Numbered from the stretch's first letter, positions 27,105 to 35,533 are shown. The stretch: 64,000 nucleotides of DNA from Brevibacterium sp. XM4083 (GCF_006489205.2 NZ_VFYR02000001.1:248001-312000), one strand, 5' to 3'. The notes: generated by a model not told the origin, from the sequence alone. Numbers and translations are program-made.

Positions 27105-29210
27105 ATGACTGATTCTCAAGCGGAAAAGGCCACAGCGGCGGGGGATCCGCCAGGCGGAGACGAGGCAGCGACCGCCTCGCACGATGCGGAGACCGTGTCC
27201 GGCACGGATTCCTCAGGTGCCTCGATCTCGCCCGAAGACCAGGCACACTACCTCTTCGGAGCCCCCGATCCGGTCAGGCTGCACCTGCCCGATCGGCTCC
27301 ACATCGGCGAAGACGACACCGATGACGCGATCACGGAGAAGCTGCGGCGGCAGGGCGTGAAGATCGGTCGAGGCATGATCGCCCCGCGCGTCTTCTGGCC
27401 CGCCCTCATCGTCATCGTCGCCGTCGCCGGACTCTCGGTGCTCTTCCCCGACAGCGCGGGACAGGTCATCCTCGACATCCAGGCCTGGATCGTCGCCGAC
27501 CTCGGCTGGTACTACATGCTCGTCGTCGGCGCCTTCGTCGCCTTCGCGATCTTCGTCGGCGTCTCGAAGTACGGCCGGATCAAGCTCGGCAAGGATGAGG
27601 ACGAACCCGAATTCGGCGTCCTCTCCTGGTTCGCCATGCTCTTCGCCGCCGGCATGGGCATCGGCCTCGTCTTCTACGGTGTCGCCGAACCGCTCACCTA
27701 CGCCACGACCGGGCCGAAGCCCGGATGGGGCGGCAACGAGGTCGAGAACGCCCAGCTGGGTATGGCTCAGACCTTCGTCCACTGGGGTCTGCACCCCTGG
27801 GCGCTCTACGCCGTGCTCGGCATGGCGCTCGCCTACGCGATCCACCGCCGCGGTCGCCCGCTGTCGATCCGCTGGGCGCTCGAACCGCTGCTCGGCCGCT
27901 ACGTCAAGGGCTGGGCCGGCGACACGATCGACGTCATCGCGATCTTCGGCACCGTCTTCGGCATCGCGACCTCGCTCGGCCTCGGCGTGCAGCAGATCTC
28001 GGCGGGACTCGCGCACATCGGCGTCGTCGGTGAGTACGACAACCTCTTCCTCATCATCCTCATCGTCATCATCACGCTGCTCGCCACCACCTCGGTGGTC
28101 TCCGGCGTGGGCGCGGGCATCAAGTGGCTGTCGAACATCAACCTGACGATGGCTGGCGTCCTGCTCGTCACCGTGCTCGTGTTCGGACCCACGCTCTTCC
28201 TCTTCCAGAACTTCGTCGAATCCCTCGGCGTCTACCTCGCCAACGTGCTCGGCATGACCTTCGACATCGGCGCCTACACCGGTGAGGAGGGTGCCGAGTG
28301 GAACGCGTCGTGGACCCTCTTCTACTGGGGCTGGTGGATCTCGTGGGCACCGTTCGTCGGTGTCTTCATCGCCCGCATCTCGCGGGGCCGCACCGTGCGC
28401 GAGTTCATCGCCGGTGTCCTCCTCGTGCCCTCGCTCGTCGGGTTCTTCTGGTTCTCCGTCATGGGCGGAACCGGCATCTTCCGCCAGCTCTTCGGTGCCG
28501 GCGACCTCGTCGACCCGGAGGAGGGCGTCGTCGCCGAGCGTGTGCTCTTCGACGTCCTCGGCGATCTGCCGCTGGGCTCGATCCTCTCGGTCATCGCGAT
28601 CATCCTCGTGGCGATCTTCTTCATCACGTCCTCGGACTCCGGTTCGCTCGTCGTCGACATGCTCGCCTCCGGCGGTCACCCGAACCCGCCGATCTGGTCG
28701 CGTGTGCTCTGGGCGCTGCTCGAGGGTGCGCTCGCGATCGCGCTGCTCACCGCCGGTGGTCTCACCGCGCTGCAAGCGGGGTCGCTGATCACAGCGCTGC
28801 CGTTCAGCATCATCCTCATCCTCGTGTGCATCTCGACGCTCAAGGCGTTCGGGAAGGAAGCGAAGCGCACGGCGGCGATCGAGCGCGCGGCGGCCTACCG
28901 GGCCGTCGGCGAGCACCTCGCCGATGACTTCGACGAGTACCTCGGCGACATCGTCGATGAGCGCATCGACTACCAGATCACCCGCAGCAAGGGACTCATC
29001 GAGCGTCAGCGCGAGAAGGTCGTGCGCAAGGACGACCCGCGGTCCGGCGGGGCGCGTTCCGGTGGGGCGCGCGACGGCGGGGCGCGTTCAGGTGGGGCGC
29101 GCGACGGCGGATCCGGCAAGGACACCGGGCGCAAGTTCAGTCTGCGCAAGGACGGTCCTGGTCGGGACGGTTCCGAGCGCGGTCAGTCCGGACGCGACGG
29201 CCTCGAGTAG
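27105..29210 (+). CDS. BCCT-family betaine/choline/carnitine transporter
   Basis: The 701-residue protein has 12 helices, the glycine-rich GMGIGLVFYGVAEPL of helix 3, and the family signature WWISWAPFVGVFIARISRGRTVREF. Such carriers import betaine, choline or related solutes with sodium and some are activated by osmotic stress. The cytoplasmic C-tail ends in 5-residue repeats of the type GGARS/GGARD (~660-690), an Arg-rich addition reminiscent of the osmosensing tail of BetP but of different sequence. AAGGAAATC precedes the ATG at 27105; a start at 27027 is possible but unlikely. Confidence 0.88.
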   Translation: MTDSQAEKATAAGDPPGGDEAATASHDAETVSGTDSSGASISPEDQAHYLFGAPDPVRLHLPDRLHIGEDDTDDAITEKLRRQGVKIGRGMIAPRVFWPALIVIVAVAGLSVLFPDSAGQVILDIQAWIVADLGWYYMLVVGAFVAFAIFVGVSKYGRIKLGKDEDEPEFGVLSWFAMLFAAGMGIGLVFYGVAEPLTYATTGPKPGWGGNEVENAQLGMAQTFVHWGLHPWALYAVLGMALAYAIHRRGRPLSIRWALEPLLGRYVKGWAGDTIDVIAIFGTVFGIATSLGLGVQQISAGLAHIGVVGEYDNLFLIILIVIITLLATTSVVSGVGAGIKWLSNINLTMAGVLLVTVLVFGPTLFLFQNFVESLGVYLANVLGMTFDIGAYTGEEGAEWNASWTLFYWGWWISWAPFVGVFIARISRGRTVREFIAGVLLVPSLVGFFWFSVMGGTGIFRQLFGAGDLVDPEEGVVAERVLFDVLGDLPLGSILSVIAIILVAIFFITSSDSGSLVVDMLASGGHPNPPIWSRVLWALLEGALAIALLTAGGLTALQAGSLITALPFSIILILVCISTLKAFGKEAKRTAAIERAAAYRAVGEHLADDFDEYLGDIVDERIDYQITRSKGLIERQREKVVRKDDPRSGGARSGGARDGGARSGGARDGGSGKDTGRKFSLRKDGPGRDGSERGQSGRDGLE

Positions 29211-29350
29211 AACCCGAATTCGGGATCTCAAGTCCGAGCGGCGGGGCCCGGCACTCGACTGAGCGGCCGGGACCTGGCGCGAGACGACGGGGCCCGCCAC
29301 CAGCCGTGGTGCTCTGCCGAGACAGCCCGGCCCGGTCATCGGACCGCAGC

Positions 29351-29381
29351 GGCGGCCATGTGGATTCCTCACATGGCCGCC
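29351..29381 (+). terminator. terminator hairpin after the BCCT gene
   Basis: GGCGGCCATGTG pairs perfectly over 12 bp with CACATGGCCGCC around the loop GATTCCT, 140 bp after the BCCT stop. It is followed by GTTCTCGTC rather than a U-run. Confidence 0.7.
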
Positions 29382-29465
29382 GTTCTCGTCTGCGCAGACG
29401 ACCCGAAGTCTGCAGGGGCGGACGCGAACCCGGTGACCGCCTCGGCGAGTGCCCGGGCGGGGCGA

Positions 29466-29561
29466 CCACCTCGGCGAGTGCCCGGGTACGGCTCACCCTG
29501 GTTTCGGCGGCTCACGTCATCACATGAGCCCTGGAAACCAGGGTGAGCCGCAACGGACGCA
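29466..29561. repeat. 96-bp hairpin repeat, copy 1
   Basis: This copy matches 29692-29787 almost base for base. Its core (29490-29549) is a long hairpin: 28-bp arms with 4 mismatches, GGCTCACCCTGGTTTC pairing with GAAACCAGGGTGAGCC at the base and GGCTCA/TGAGCC near a CATC loop. It looks like an extragenic palindromic element (REP/MITE-like) rather than coding DNA. Confidence 0.8.
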
Positions 29562-29618
29562 TCCGCGGAGATGCCGGTCGGCCGACGACGGGCGTCCGAC
29601 CACCGGGATGCGTGCGAC

Positions 29619-29717
29619 CCGGCGGCCACCTCGGCGGGGGCGGACGCGAATCCGGCGGCCGCCTCGGCGGGAGCGGTCGTGAACCCGGCGGCCACCTCGG
29701 CGAGTGCCCGGGCAGGG
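29619..29717. repeat. three 33-bp tandem repeats
   Basis: Units at 29619-29651, 29652-29684 and 29685-29717 begin CCGGCGGCC(A/G)CCTCGGCG and differ mainly in the last 12 bp. A related single unit precedes hairpin copy 1 (about 29415-29460). The third unit runs into hairpin copy 2. The 33-bp period and CCTCGGCG core are shared with the array at 25575. Confidence 0.7.
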
Positions 29718-29787
29718 CTCACCCTGGTTTCGGCGGCTCACGTCATCATATGAGCCCTGGAAACCAGGGTGAGCCGCAACGGACGCA
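29692..29787. repeat. 96-bp hairpin repeat, copy 2
   Basis: This is the second copy of the hairpin element, 226 bp downstream of copy 1. The hairpin core runs 29716-29775, with only a few substitutions (for example CATCATATG against CATCACATG at the tip). Identical flanks (CCACCTCGGCGAGTGCCCGG on the left, GCAACGGACGCA on the right) show that the whole 96 bp was duplicated. Confidence 0.8.
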
Positions 29788-29793
29788 GGCTCG

Positions 29794-30018
29794 CCCGGCG
29801 CGTCGCGGGGAAGAGGCCCCGGCGCGCAAGAGGGGACGAACTGCCCGACACCTCGCGGGGAAGGGGCACCCGGCGCGGACGCGGCGCCGAGCCACCCGAC
29901 GCGAGTGCGGGTGACGGTCATTCGGCGCCGCACGGGGTTGGGCCGCCCTGTGCCACACGGGGAAGTATCACCCGGCGCCACAGGGGGACGGCCACCCGGC
30001 GCGAACGGGCGGTCGGGG
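29794..30018. repeat. nine degenerate ~25-bp tandem repeats upstream of fba
   Basis: Nine units of 24-26 bp start with CCCGGCGC or a close variant and continue into a (A/T)CGCGGGGAAGGGGC-like second half. Units start near 29794, 29818, 29844, 29869, 29895, 29921, 29947, 29971 and 29995. The array ends ~37 bp before the fba -35 box. The rest of the 29211-30124 gap holds the terminator and the other repeats described, and no credible gene. Confidence 0.65.
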
Positions 30019-30054
30019 CGGGGCGACCGACGGCGAGCAGGTCGGCGGATGTGC

Positions 30055-30084
30055 TTCAGTCGGCTGGGGAGAACCGAGTAGGGT
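30055..30084 (+). promoter_or_regulatory. fba promoter
   Basis: TTCAGT (30055-30060), an 18-bp spacer and TAGGGT (30079-30084) lie ~40 bp before the fba start. Confidence 0.5.
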
Positions 30085-30124
30085 GGAGGCACACGACCGC
30101 CACCGGACCGACCAAGGAGCCCAC

Positions 30125-31147
30125 ATGCCCATTGCCAGCCCCGATGTGTACGCCGAGATGATCGACCGGGCGAAGTCCCAGGGATTCGCCTACCCGGCGA
30201 TCAACTGCACGTCCTCGCAGACGATCAACGCAGCGATCCGCGGATTCGCCGAGGCGGGATCCGACGGCATCATCCAGCTCTCGACCGGCGGCGCGGAGTA
30301 CATCTCCGGCCCGACGATCAAGGACCGCGTGCGCGGAGCGATCGCGTTCTCCGCGTTCGCCAACGAGGTCGCCAAGAGCTACGACGTCAACATCGCCCTC
30401 CACACCGACCACGCCCCCAAGGACGCCGTCGAAGCCTGGGTCAAGCCCCTCCTCGAAGCCTCGACCGAACGCGTGAAGTCCGGCGGTCAGCCCTACTTCC
30501 AGTCGCACATGTGGGACGGTTCGGCCGTGCCGCTCGATGAGAACCTCACTCTCGCCGAGGAGCTGCTCGGCCTGGCGGCGGCTGCCAACGTCATCCTCGA
30601 GATCGAGGTGGGCGTCGTCGGAGGCGAAGAGGACGGCGTCGAGAACGAGATCAACGAACAGCTCTACACCACCGTCGAGGACGGTCTGGCCACGGTCCGC
30701 GCGCTCGGCACGGGGGAGAAGGGCCGGTACCTCACGGCGCTCACCTTCGGCAACGTCCACGGCGTCTACAAGCCCGGCAACGTCAAGCTCCGCCCCGAGC
30801 TCCTCGGCGAGATCCAGGCCGCCGTCGGCAAGGAGGTCGGCAAGGACAAGCCGTTCGACCTCGTCTTCCACGGCGGCTCGGGCTCGAGTGCTGAGGAGAT
30901 CGCCGAGGCGGTCCGCCACGGAGTCGTGAAGATGAACGTCGACACCGACACCCAGTACGCGTTCACCCGTCCTGTCGCCGATCACATGTTCCGCCACTAC
31001 GACGGCGTGCTCAAGATCGACGGCGAGGTCGGCAACAAGAAGGAATACGATCCGCGGTCGTACGGCAAGGCCGCCGAGGCGGGCATGGCCGCGCGCGTCG
31101 TCGAAGCCTGCGAGAACCTCGGGTCTGCCGGTACGAGCGTGAAGTGA
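30125..31147 (+). CDS. fba: class II fructose-bisphosphate aldolase
   Basis: The enzyme reversibly splits fructose 1,6-bisphosphate into dihydroxyacetone phosphate and glyceraldehyde 3-phosphate. The 340-residue protein has the zinc-site region ALHTDHAPKD (~95), EIEVGVVGGEEDG (~160), FGNVHG (~210) and the phosphate-binding FHGGSGSS followed by KMNVDTDTQYAF. Length and motifs match the actinobacterial FbaA. AAGGAG stands 5 nt before the ATG at 30125, which rules out the longer frame from 30083. It is monocistronic, with its own promoter and a strong terminator. Confidence 0.96.
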   Translation: MPIASPDVYAEMIDRAKSQGFAYPAINCTSSQTINAAIRGFAEAGSDGIIQLSTGGAEYISGPTIKDRVRGAIAFSAFANEVAKSYDVNIALHTDHAPKDAVEAWVKPLLEASTERVKSGGQPYFQSHMWDGSAVPLDENLTLAEELLGLAAAANVILEIEVGVVGGEEDGVENEINEQLYTTVEDGLATVRALGTGEKGRYLTALTFGNVHGVYKPGNVKLRPELLGEIQAAVGKEVGKDKPFDLVFHGGSGSSAEEIAEAVRHGVVKMNVDTDTQYAFTRPVADHMFRHYDGVLKIDGEVGNKKEYDPRSYGKAAEAGMAARVVEACENLGSAGTSVK

Positions 31148-31212
31148 CGACACCCGGCGCCGACATGTCACGGGATTGAGTGGTCGCGCACGAACGACCC
31201 ACGCCGCGGCAG

Positions 31213-31258
31213 ACCGAAGGGCCTCGCTTCGCCATAGTGCGAAGCGAGGCCCTTCGGT
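31213..31258 (+). terminator. strong terminator of fba
   Basis: A perfect 20-bp stem begins ACCGAAGGGCCTCGCTTCGC, has the loop CATAGT, and returns through GCGAAGCGAGGCCCTTCGGT. It is followed by GTGTTGGG and lies 66 bp after the fba stop. Confidence 0.9.
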
Positions 31259-31371
31259 GTGTTGGGAGGCGGTGTGCTGGGGGAGGCGGTGCGTCGGCGG
31301 AACGGTGCGCCCGGGGGAGCCGGTGTGTTGGGAGCCGGCGCGCTGGGAGCCGGTGTGCTCGGAGGCGAGCG
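31256..31371. repeat. degenerate 15-18-bp tandem repeats
   Basis: Seven units of the form CGGTGTGTTGGGAGC, with C/T and length changes, fill the space between the fba terminator and the modA stop. The first unit grows out of the terminator's right arm. No coding function is apparent. Confidence 0.55.
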
Positions 31372-31396
31372 GAGATCGAATCCCCGGGCCACCGTC

Positions 31397-32167
31397 CTAC
31401 GGCGTTGAGAAGCCGGCGTCCTGCAGCAGTCTGACGGACTCCTCCGAGCTGAGGAACTTCACGAAGGCATCGGCCTGTTCCTGGTTCTCACTCGCCTTCA
31501 CTGTGGCCGCGGGGTACTGGTTGACGACCTTGTCCGCACCGTCGAGGTCGACCTCGTCGACCGAGCCGTCGGCACGGGCGACATCGGTGACGTAGACGAT
31601 GCCGGCGTCGGCCTGCCCGGCGCTCACCTTGCCGAGGACGTCGGTGACCGAGTTCTCCTCACTGGCGGGATCGAGCGTCACGCCGTTCTGGTCCGCCCAC
31701 TTCTGCGTGGCCGCACCGCAGGGAACCTGGGGCGCGCAGACGACGAGATCATTGCCGGCGAAGTCCTGCGAACTCGCGATGTTCTTCGGGTTGCCGGGAG
31801 CCACAGCGAGCGTGAGCGTGTTCGAGGCGAAGACCTCGGGGGCTCCGGCGAGCAGGTCGGCGGTCTCGAGATCGTTCATCGTCTTCTCATCGGCGGTGGC
31901 GATGACATCGGCGGGAGCGCCTTCCGTGATCTGCGAGACGAGGTCGGAGGACCCGGCGAAGGAGAACGTCACGTCGACGTTGGGTTCGGTCTTCTTGAAC
32001 TCGGCGGCGATCTCGTCGAAGACCTCGGTCAGCGACGCGGCGGCGAAGACGGTGAGCGTCGTCGACTCCGCGGAATCGGTCTGCGAGTCGGATCCGGACG
32101 CCCCGGTCGAGCAGGCGCTGAGGGTGAGCAGTGCGGCAGTGCACATGGCAATCAGTCTCTTCTTCAT
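31397..32167 (-). CDS. modA: molybdate ABC transporter substrate-binding lipoprotein
   Basis: The 256-residue lipoprotein has a signal peptide ending in LSAC (Cys19). TLTVFAAASLTEVFDEIAAEF and the FAGSSDLVSQITEGAPADV block carry the serines that hold the oxyanion; AGIVYVTDVA and FLSSEESVRLLQDAGF are typical of the C-lobe. It captures molybdate (or tungstate) outside the cell. No modB, modC or molybdenum-cofactor gene is near, so it must work with a permease coded elsewhere. The -10 TAGATT ends 6 nt before the ATG, so the transcript is leaderless, and a 14-bp palindrome abuts that box. Confidence 0.92.
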   Translation of the reverse strand: MKKRLIAMCTAALLTLSACSTGASGSDSQTDSAESTTLTVFAAASLTEVFDEIAAEFKKTEPNVDVTFSFAGSSDLVSQITEGAPADVIATADEKTMNDLETADLLAGAPEVFASNTLTLAVAPGNPKNIASSQDFAGNDLVVCAPQVPCGAATQKWADQNGVTLDPASEENSVTDVLGKVSAGQADAGIVYVTDVARADGSVDEVDLDGADKVVNQYPAATVKASENQEQADAFVKFLSSEESVRLLQDAGFSTP

Positions 32168-32179
32168 TGGGCCAATCTA

Positions 32180-32193
32180 TCCGCATATGCGGA
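32180..32193 (-). promoter_or_regulatory. palindromic operator at the modA promoter
   Basis: TCCGCATATGCGGA is a perfect 14-bp palindrome immediately upstream of, and overlapping, the modA -10 box (TAGATT on the minus strand). A repressor bound here would block transcription, which suggests molybdate-dependent control. The regulator is not in the window. Confidence 0.65.
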
Positions 32194-32256
32194 GAAAACA
32201 CACAGGCAAGTCAGTATTTGAGATAGAAATGGAAAAGTTTTTCCGAAACTCCGTCG

Positions 32257-33933
32257 CTAGGCGGTCGGTTCGGTTCCGGCGGCGAACTCCCAGTGCTCAT
32301 CGACCGGAGGCAGCGGGCGCGGACCGCGCACCCGCTCGAAGTCCCATGCCAGGCCGAGCAGCGTCGCATCCGTGTAGGCGGCGCCGGCGAAGGTGACGCC
32401 CACCGGCATCCTCGTCGACGCCATCGTTCCCATCGACGTCGTCACCGTGGGCACCCCGAGGTGGCGCAGCGCGAGGTTGCCGTTCGAGTAGTGCGTTCCG
32501 TTGCGCCATGCGAGGTCCGCCGAGGTGGGATCGCGATCGGCGTCGGCGCCTCCGACGTCCGCGTTCGCGGGGAAGACGACGGCGTCGAAGCCCTCATCGT
32601 CGAGCCAGTCCTCGAGCAGTCGGACGCGGAGGTCCTCGAGCTCCCCGAGCGCCTCGGCGAACCCGGGGATCGCGGTGATGTCGATGCCGGAGGGGTGGGC
32701 GCGGGCGACGGCGACGATGTCGTCGTAGCGGTTGAGGTTGTCGGCGACCTCCGGATAGCGATCGGGCAGCGCTCCGGCGGGCAGCGGGAAGAGGAGGGCC
32801 GGGTCCGCCTTGAGGAGGCTGTCCAGTGCCGGGTCCCCGTTCGCGCGGAGGAAGTCGTCCCAGCCGAAGGCGGGCAGGGTGGTGAATTCGTGTTCCATCC
32901 AGCCGTGGGGGAGGTCGGCCGCCTCGGCGAGCCTCTCGTGGGTCGGACTTGTGCCCTCGTACTCGTCGATGAGCGGGAAGTCGGTCTCGATGACCGTCGC
33001 CCCTGCCGCTTCGAGACGTGCCCGCGTGTCCTCCCACAGGGCGCGCACGTCGGGGTGGACCTCGATGATCGGATCCGCGCCGAGGTAGCGGCGAGGGGCC
33101 GCGAGCCGCGCCCCGGCGAGCATGCCGGGGCGGCCGATGACCCGGAAGTCCGCGGGACGCCACTCGCTCGGACGCGGCAGCGGGACGGCGGTCTGGAGAC
33201 GCCAGAAGTCCCCGCGCGTCTCAGGGTCGTCGGCGACGAGGACATTGAGCACCTCGAGGAGGTCGGTGACGGACTTCGTGTGCGGGACGACGACGTCGCG
33301 GGTGGGGAACAGGGGCCAGTTCCCGCGCAGGGAGATGAGTCCGCGCGAGGGGGTGTAGGCGACGATGCCGTTGTTCGAGGCGGGGCTGCGGCCCGACGAC
33401 ACGGTCTCCTCCCCGAGGCCGAACTGGCAGAGTGAGGCGGCCACGGCGACGCCCGAGCCGTTCGACGACCCCGACGCGTAGGCGGCGGCGAGGAAATCCC
33501 GGTTGAAGGGACTCTCCGCGCGCCCGTAGAGACCGCGCTGCATGCCGCCGTCGGCCAGCGGCGGCATCGTCGTCTTGCCGATGAGAACTGCGCCCGCCGC
33601 GCGGAGGCGGGCGACTGAAAATGCGTCCCACCGGGCTTCGAGGTCGGCGAACGCCGGTGACCCTGCGGCGACCGTGAGGCCGGCGGCCATGAACGAGTCC
33701 TTGACGGTGAAGGGGATTCCCTCGAGAGGGCGGACTGTTCCGGCGGCGAGCCTGCGGTCGGACTCCGCAGCCTCGGCATGGGCCGCCGGGTTGTCGACGA
33801 CGACGGCATTGAGCGCGGGATCGGCCGCGATGCGGGCGAGGTGGACATTCAGCAGCTCTGCGGCGGAGATCGCGCCCGCAGTCAGCTGTGCGCGGAGTTC
33901 GGCGATCGTGATGGTCGGCGGCACTGGGGTCAT
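32257..33933 (-). CDS. amidase-signature family hydrolase
   Basis: The 558-residue enzyme carries FTVKDSF (catalytic Lys), ASGSSNGSG, and the serine block GEETVSSGRSPASNNG, where family members usually read GS(D/E)TGGSIRxPA. The Lys-cisSer-Ser triad therefore seems retained in an altered frame of residues. It hydrolyses an amide of unknown structure. The gene is divergent from a permease-TetR-agmatine deiminase operon and shares its operator, so it may act in the same pathway, for example on a carbamoyl or amide intermediate of agmatine breakdown. GGAG sits 5 nt before the ATG at 33933; a further ATG lies at 33936. Confidence 0.85.
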   Translation of the reverse strand: MTPVPPTITIAELRAQLTAGAISAAELLNVHLARIAADPALNAVVVDNPAAHAEAAESDRRLAAGTVRPLEGIPFTVKDSFMAAGLTVAAGSPAFADLEARWDAFSVARLRAAGAVLIGKTTMPPLADGGMQRGLYGRAESPFNRDFLAAAYASGSSNGSGVAVAASLCQFGLGEETVSSGRSPASNNGIVAYTPSRGLISLRGNWPLFPTRDVVVPHTKSVTDLLEVLNVLVADDPETRGDFWRLQTAVPLPRPSEWRPADFRVIGRPGMLAGARLAAPRRYLGADPIIEVHPDVRALWEDTRARLEAAGATVIETDFPLIDEYEGTSPTHERLAEAADLPHGWMEHEFTTLPAFGWDDFLRANGDPALDSLLKADPALLFPLPAGALPDRYPEVADNLNRYDDIVAVARAHPSGIDITAIPGFAEALGELEDLRVRLLEDWLDDEGFDAVVFPANADVGGADADRDPTSADLAWRNGTHYSNGNLALRHLGVPTVTTSMGTMASTRMPVGVTFAGAAYTDATLLGLAWDFERVRGPRPLPPVDEHWEFAAGTEPTA

Positions 33934-33966
33934 CATTGCTCCCGGTCTCAATGGCGATGTCAGTCA

Positions 33967-33995
33967 TTGACTGAAAATTCAGTCAGTATTACGAT
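33967..33995 (+). promoter_or_regulatory. promoter and palindromic TetR operator of the permease operon
   Basis: TTGACT (33967-33972), a 17-bp spacer and TACGAT (33990-33995) form a near-consensus promoter. The perfect palindrome TGACTGAAAATTCAGTCA (33968-33985) covers the -35 and half the spacer. It sits between the divergent amidase and permease genes, and the TetR protein of the operon is the likely ligand. Confidence 0.75.
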
Positions 33996-34027
33996 AGCCG
34001 ACACAATGACGTTTCCAAAGGAGTGAG

Positions 34028-35533
34028 ATGGCGAACTCAGCACAACGACGTGCGCAGACCCCGGGCGCAGCCTGCGACATGGGAGGGAAGGCGGACCGGT
34101 TCGGTCGCGTCGAACGCGCAGGCGTCGACTTCGTCCCGATCGCGGCGCGTCGATCGACGCCGGGAAACCTCTTCCGCGTCTTCGTCGGCGGCAACCTCGC
34201 CCTGTCCGTGGTGATCTTCGGGTGGCTGCCGATCTCCTTCGGGCTCAGCTTCTGGCAGGCGGTTGCCTCGAGCGCCGTCGGTCTCGTCATCGGGCTCGGA
34301 CTCATGGTGCCGATGACGCTGCTGGGCACCCGCACCGGAACGAACAATCCCGTCTCCAGCGGCGCCCACTTCGGGATGCGTGGGCGCCTGCTCGGATCGA
34401 CGCTGACGCTCCTCTTCGCCATCGCCTATGCGGCGATCGCCGTGTGGACCTCCGGGGAGGCGCTCGTCGCCGGAGCGCACCGCCTCTTCGGGACCGCGCA
34501 GAACGACACGGCGTTCCTCATCGGCTACGCGATCATCGCCGTCGAGGTCGTGCTCATCGCCCTCTTCGGGCATGGGACGATCGTCGCCCTGCAGAAGGTC
34601 ATCATCCCCGTCGCCGGCATCCTGCTCTGCCTCGGCGTCGTCGCCTATGCTCCCGGGTTCGATCCTGCGGCGCCGGCCGAGGGCTACCTTCTCGGCGACT
34701 TCTGGCCGACGTGGCTCTTCGCGGTGACGATCTCGATCGGCGGTCCCCTCTCCTATGCGCCGTCGGTCGGCGACTACACGCGACGGATCTCGCCGCAGAG
34801 ATTCAGCGACCGGCAGGTGGCTCTGGCAGCCTCGGCGGGGATCTTCACCGGCCTCTTCGCGACCGCGGTCTTCGGTGCGTTCACCGCTTCGACGTTCCCA
34901 GCACTCTCGGAGTCCTATGTCGCCGACCTCGTCGCCGCCGCCCCGACCTGGTATCTCGTCCCACTGCTCGTGCTCGCCGTCTTCGGCGGCTTCGGTCAGG
35001 GCGTCATCAATATCTACGCCAGTGGACTCGACCTCGAATCGATCATCCCCCGCCTCTCGCGCACCCAGACGACGCTGATCACCTCGGGCATCGCCGTCGT
35101 CGTCATGTACCTCGGAGTCATCGCCACCGATGCGATCTCCTCGATCACCGCGATGACCGTCGTGCTCAACGCCTTCGCCGGAACGTGGGTCGTCATCAAC
35201 GGCATCGGCTTCCTCGTCGCCCGTCGGGGCCGCTACGACCCGGTCGCCCTTCAGCGGTTCGGATTCGGGCTGAGCGGCGGACGGTACTGGTTCTCCCGCG
35301 GCTGGAATCTGCGGGCGGTCATCCCGTTCCTCGGCGGCGCGACCGCGGGCCTCCTCACCGTGCAGAACGAGCTCTACGCGGCACCGCTGGCCGACGTCGC
35401 CGGTGGCGTGGACATCAGCCTGCCGGTCTCGATGATCGTCGGCGGGGGACTCTATTTGTGTGCGCTGCGGGTGTGGCCGGAGACTGGTGTCGACGACGAC
35501 GCACCGGCGCCCGCCGAGGAGGCACGCCGATGA
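34028..35533 (+). CDS. NCS1-family purine/cytosine permease-like transporter
   Basis: The 501-residue protein has 12 membrane helices, PMTLLGTRTGTNNPVSSGAHFG after the second helix, and SIGGPLSYAPSVGDYTRRI, both typical of NCS1 (CodB/allantoin type) symporters. It imports a nitrogen-rich small molecule with sodium or protons. Next to agmatine deiminase and an amidase, a nitrogenous amide or guanidino compound is a plausible cargo, although family members usually carry nucleobases or hydantoins. AAAGGAG precedes the ATG by 4 nt. It overlaps the tetR gene by ATGA. Confidence 0.85.
   Translation: MANSAQRRAQTPGAACDMGGKADRFGRVERAGVDFVPIAARRSTPGNLFRVFVGGNLALSVVIFGWLPISFGLSFWQAVASSAVGLVIGLGLMVPMTLLGTRTGTNNPVSSGAHFGMRGRLLGSTLTLLFAIAYAAIAVWTSGEALVAGAHRLFGTAQNDTAFLIGYAIIAVEVVLIALFGHGTIVALQKVIIPVAGILLCLGVVAYAPGFDPAAPAEGYLLGDFWPTWLFAVTISIGGPLSYAPSVGDYTRRISPQRFSDRQVALAASAGIFTGLFATAVFGAFTASTFPALSESYVADLVAAAPTWYLVPLLVLAVFGGFGQGVINIYASGLDLESIIPRLSRTQTTLITSGIAVVVMYLGVIATDAISSITAMTVVLNAFAGTWVVINGIGFLVARRGRYDPVALQRFGFGLSGGRYWFSRGWNLRAVIPFLGGATAGLLTVQNELYAAPLADVAGGVDISLPVSMIVGGGLYLCALRVWPETGVDDDAPAPAEEARR

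Noticed and set aside
29466-29787. possible CRISPR array
   Set aside because: Only two 96-bp copies with a non-unique 130-bp interval, long internal hairpins, and no cas genes.
29520-30092. 190-residue minus-strand frame in the repeat island
   Set aside because: Its residues simply translate the hairpin and tandem repeats; there is no ribosome site or known domain.
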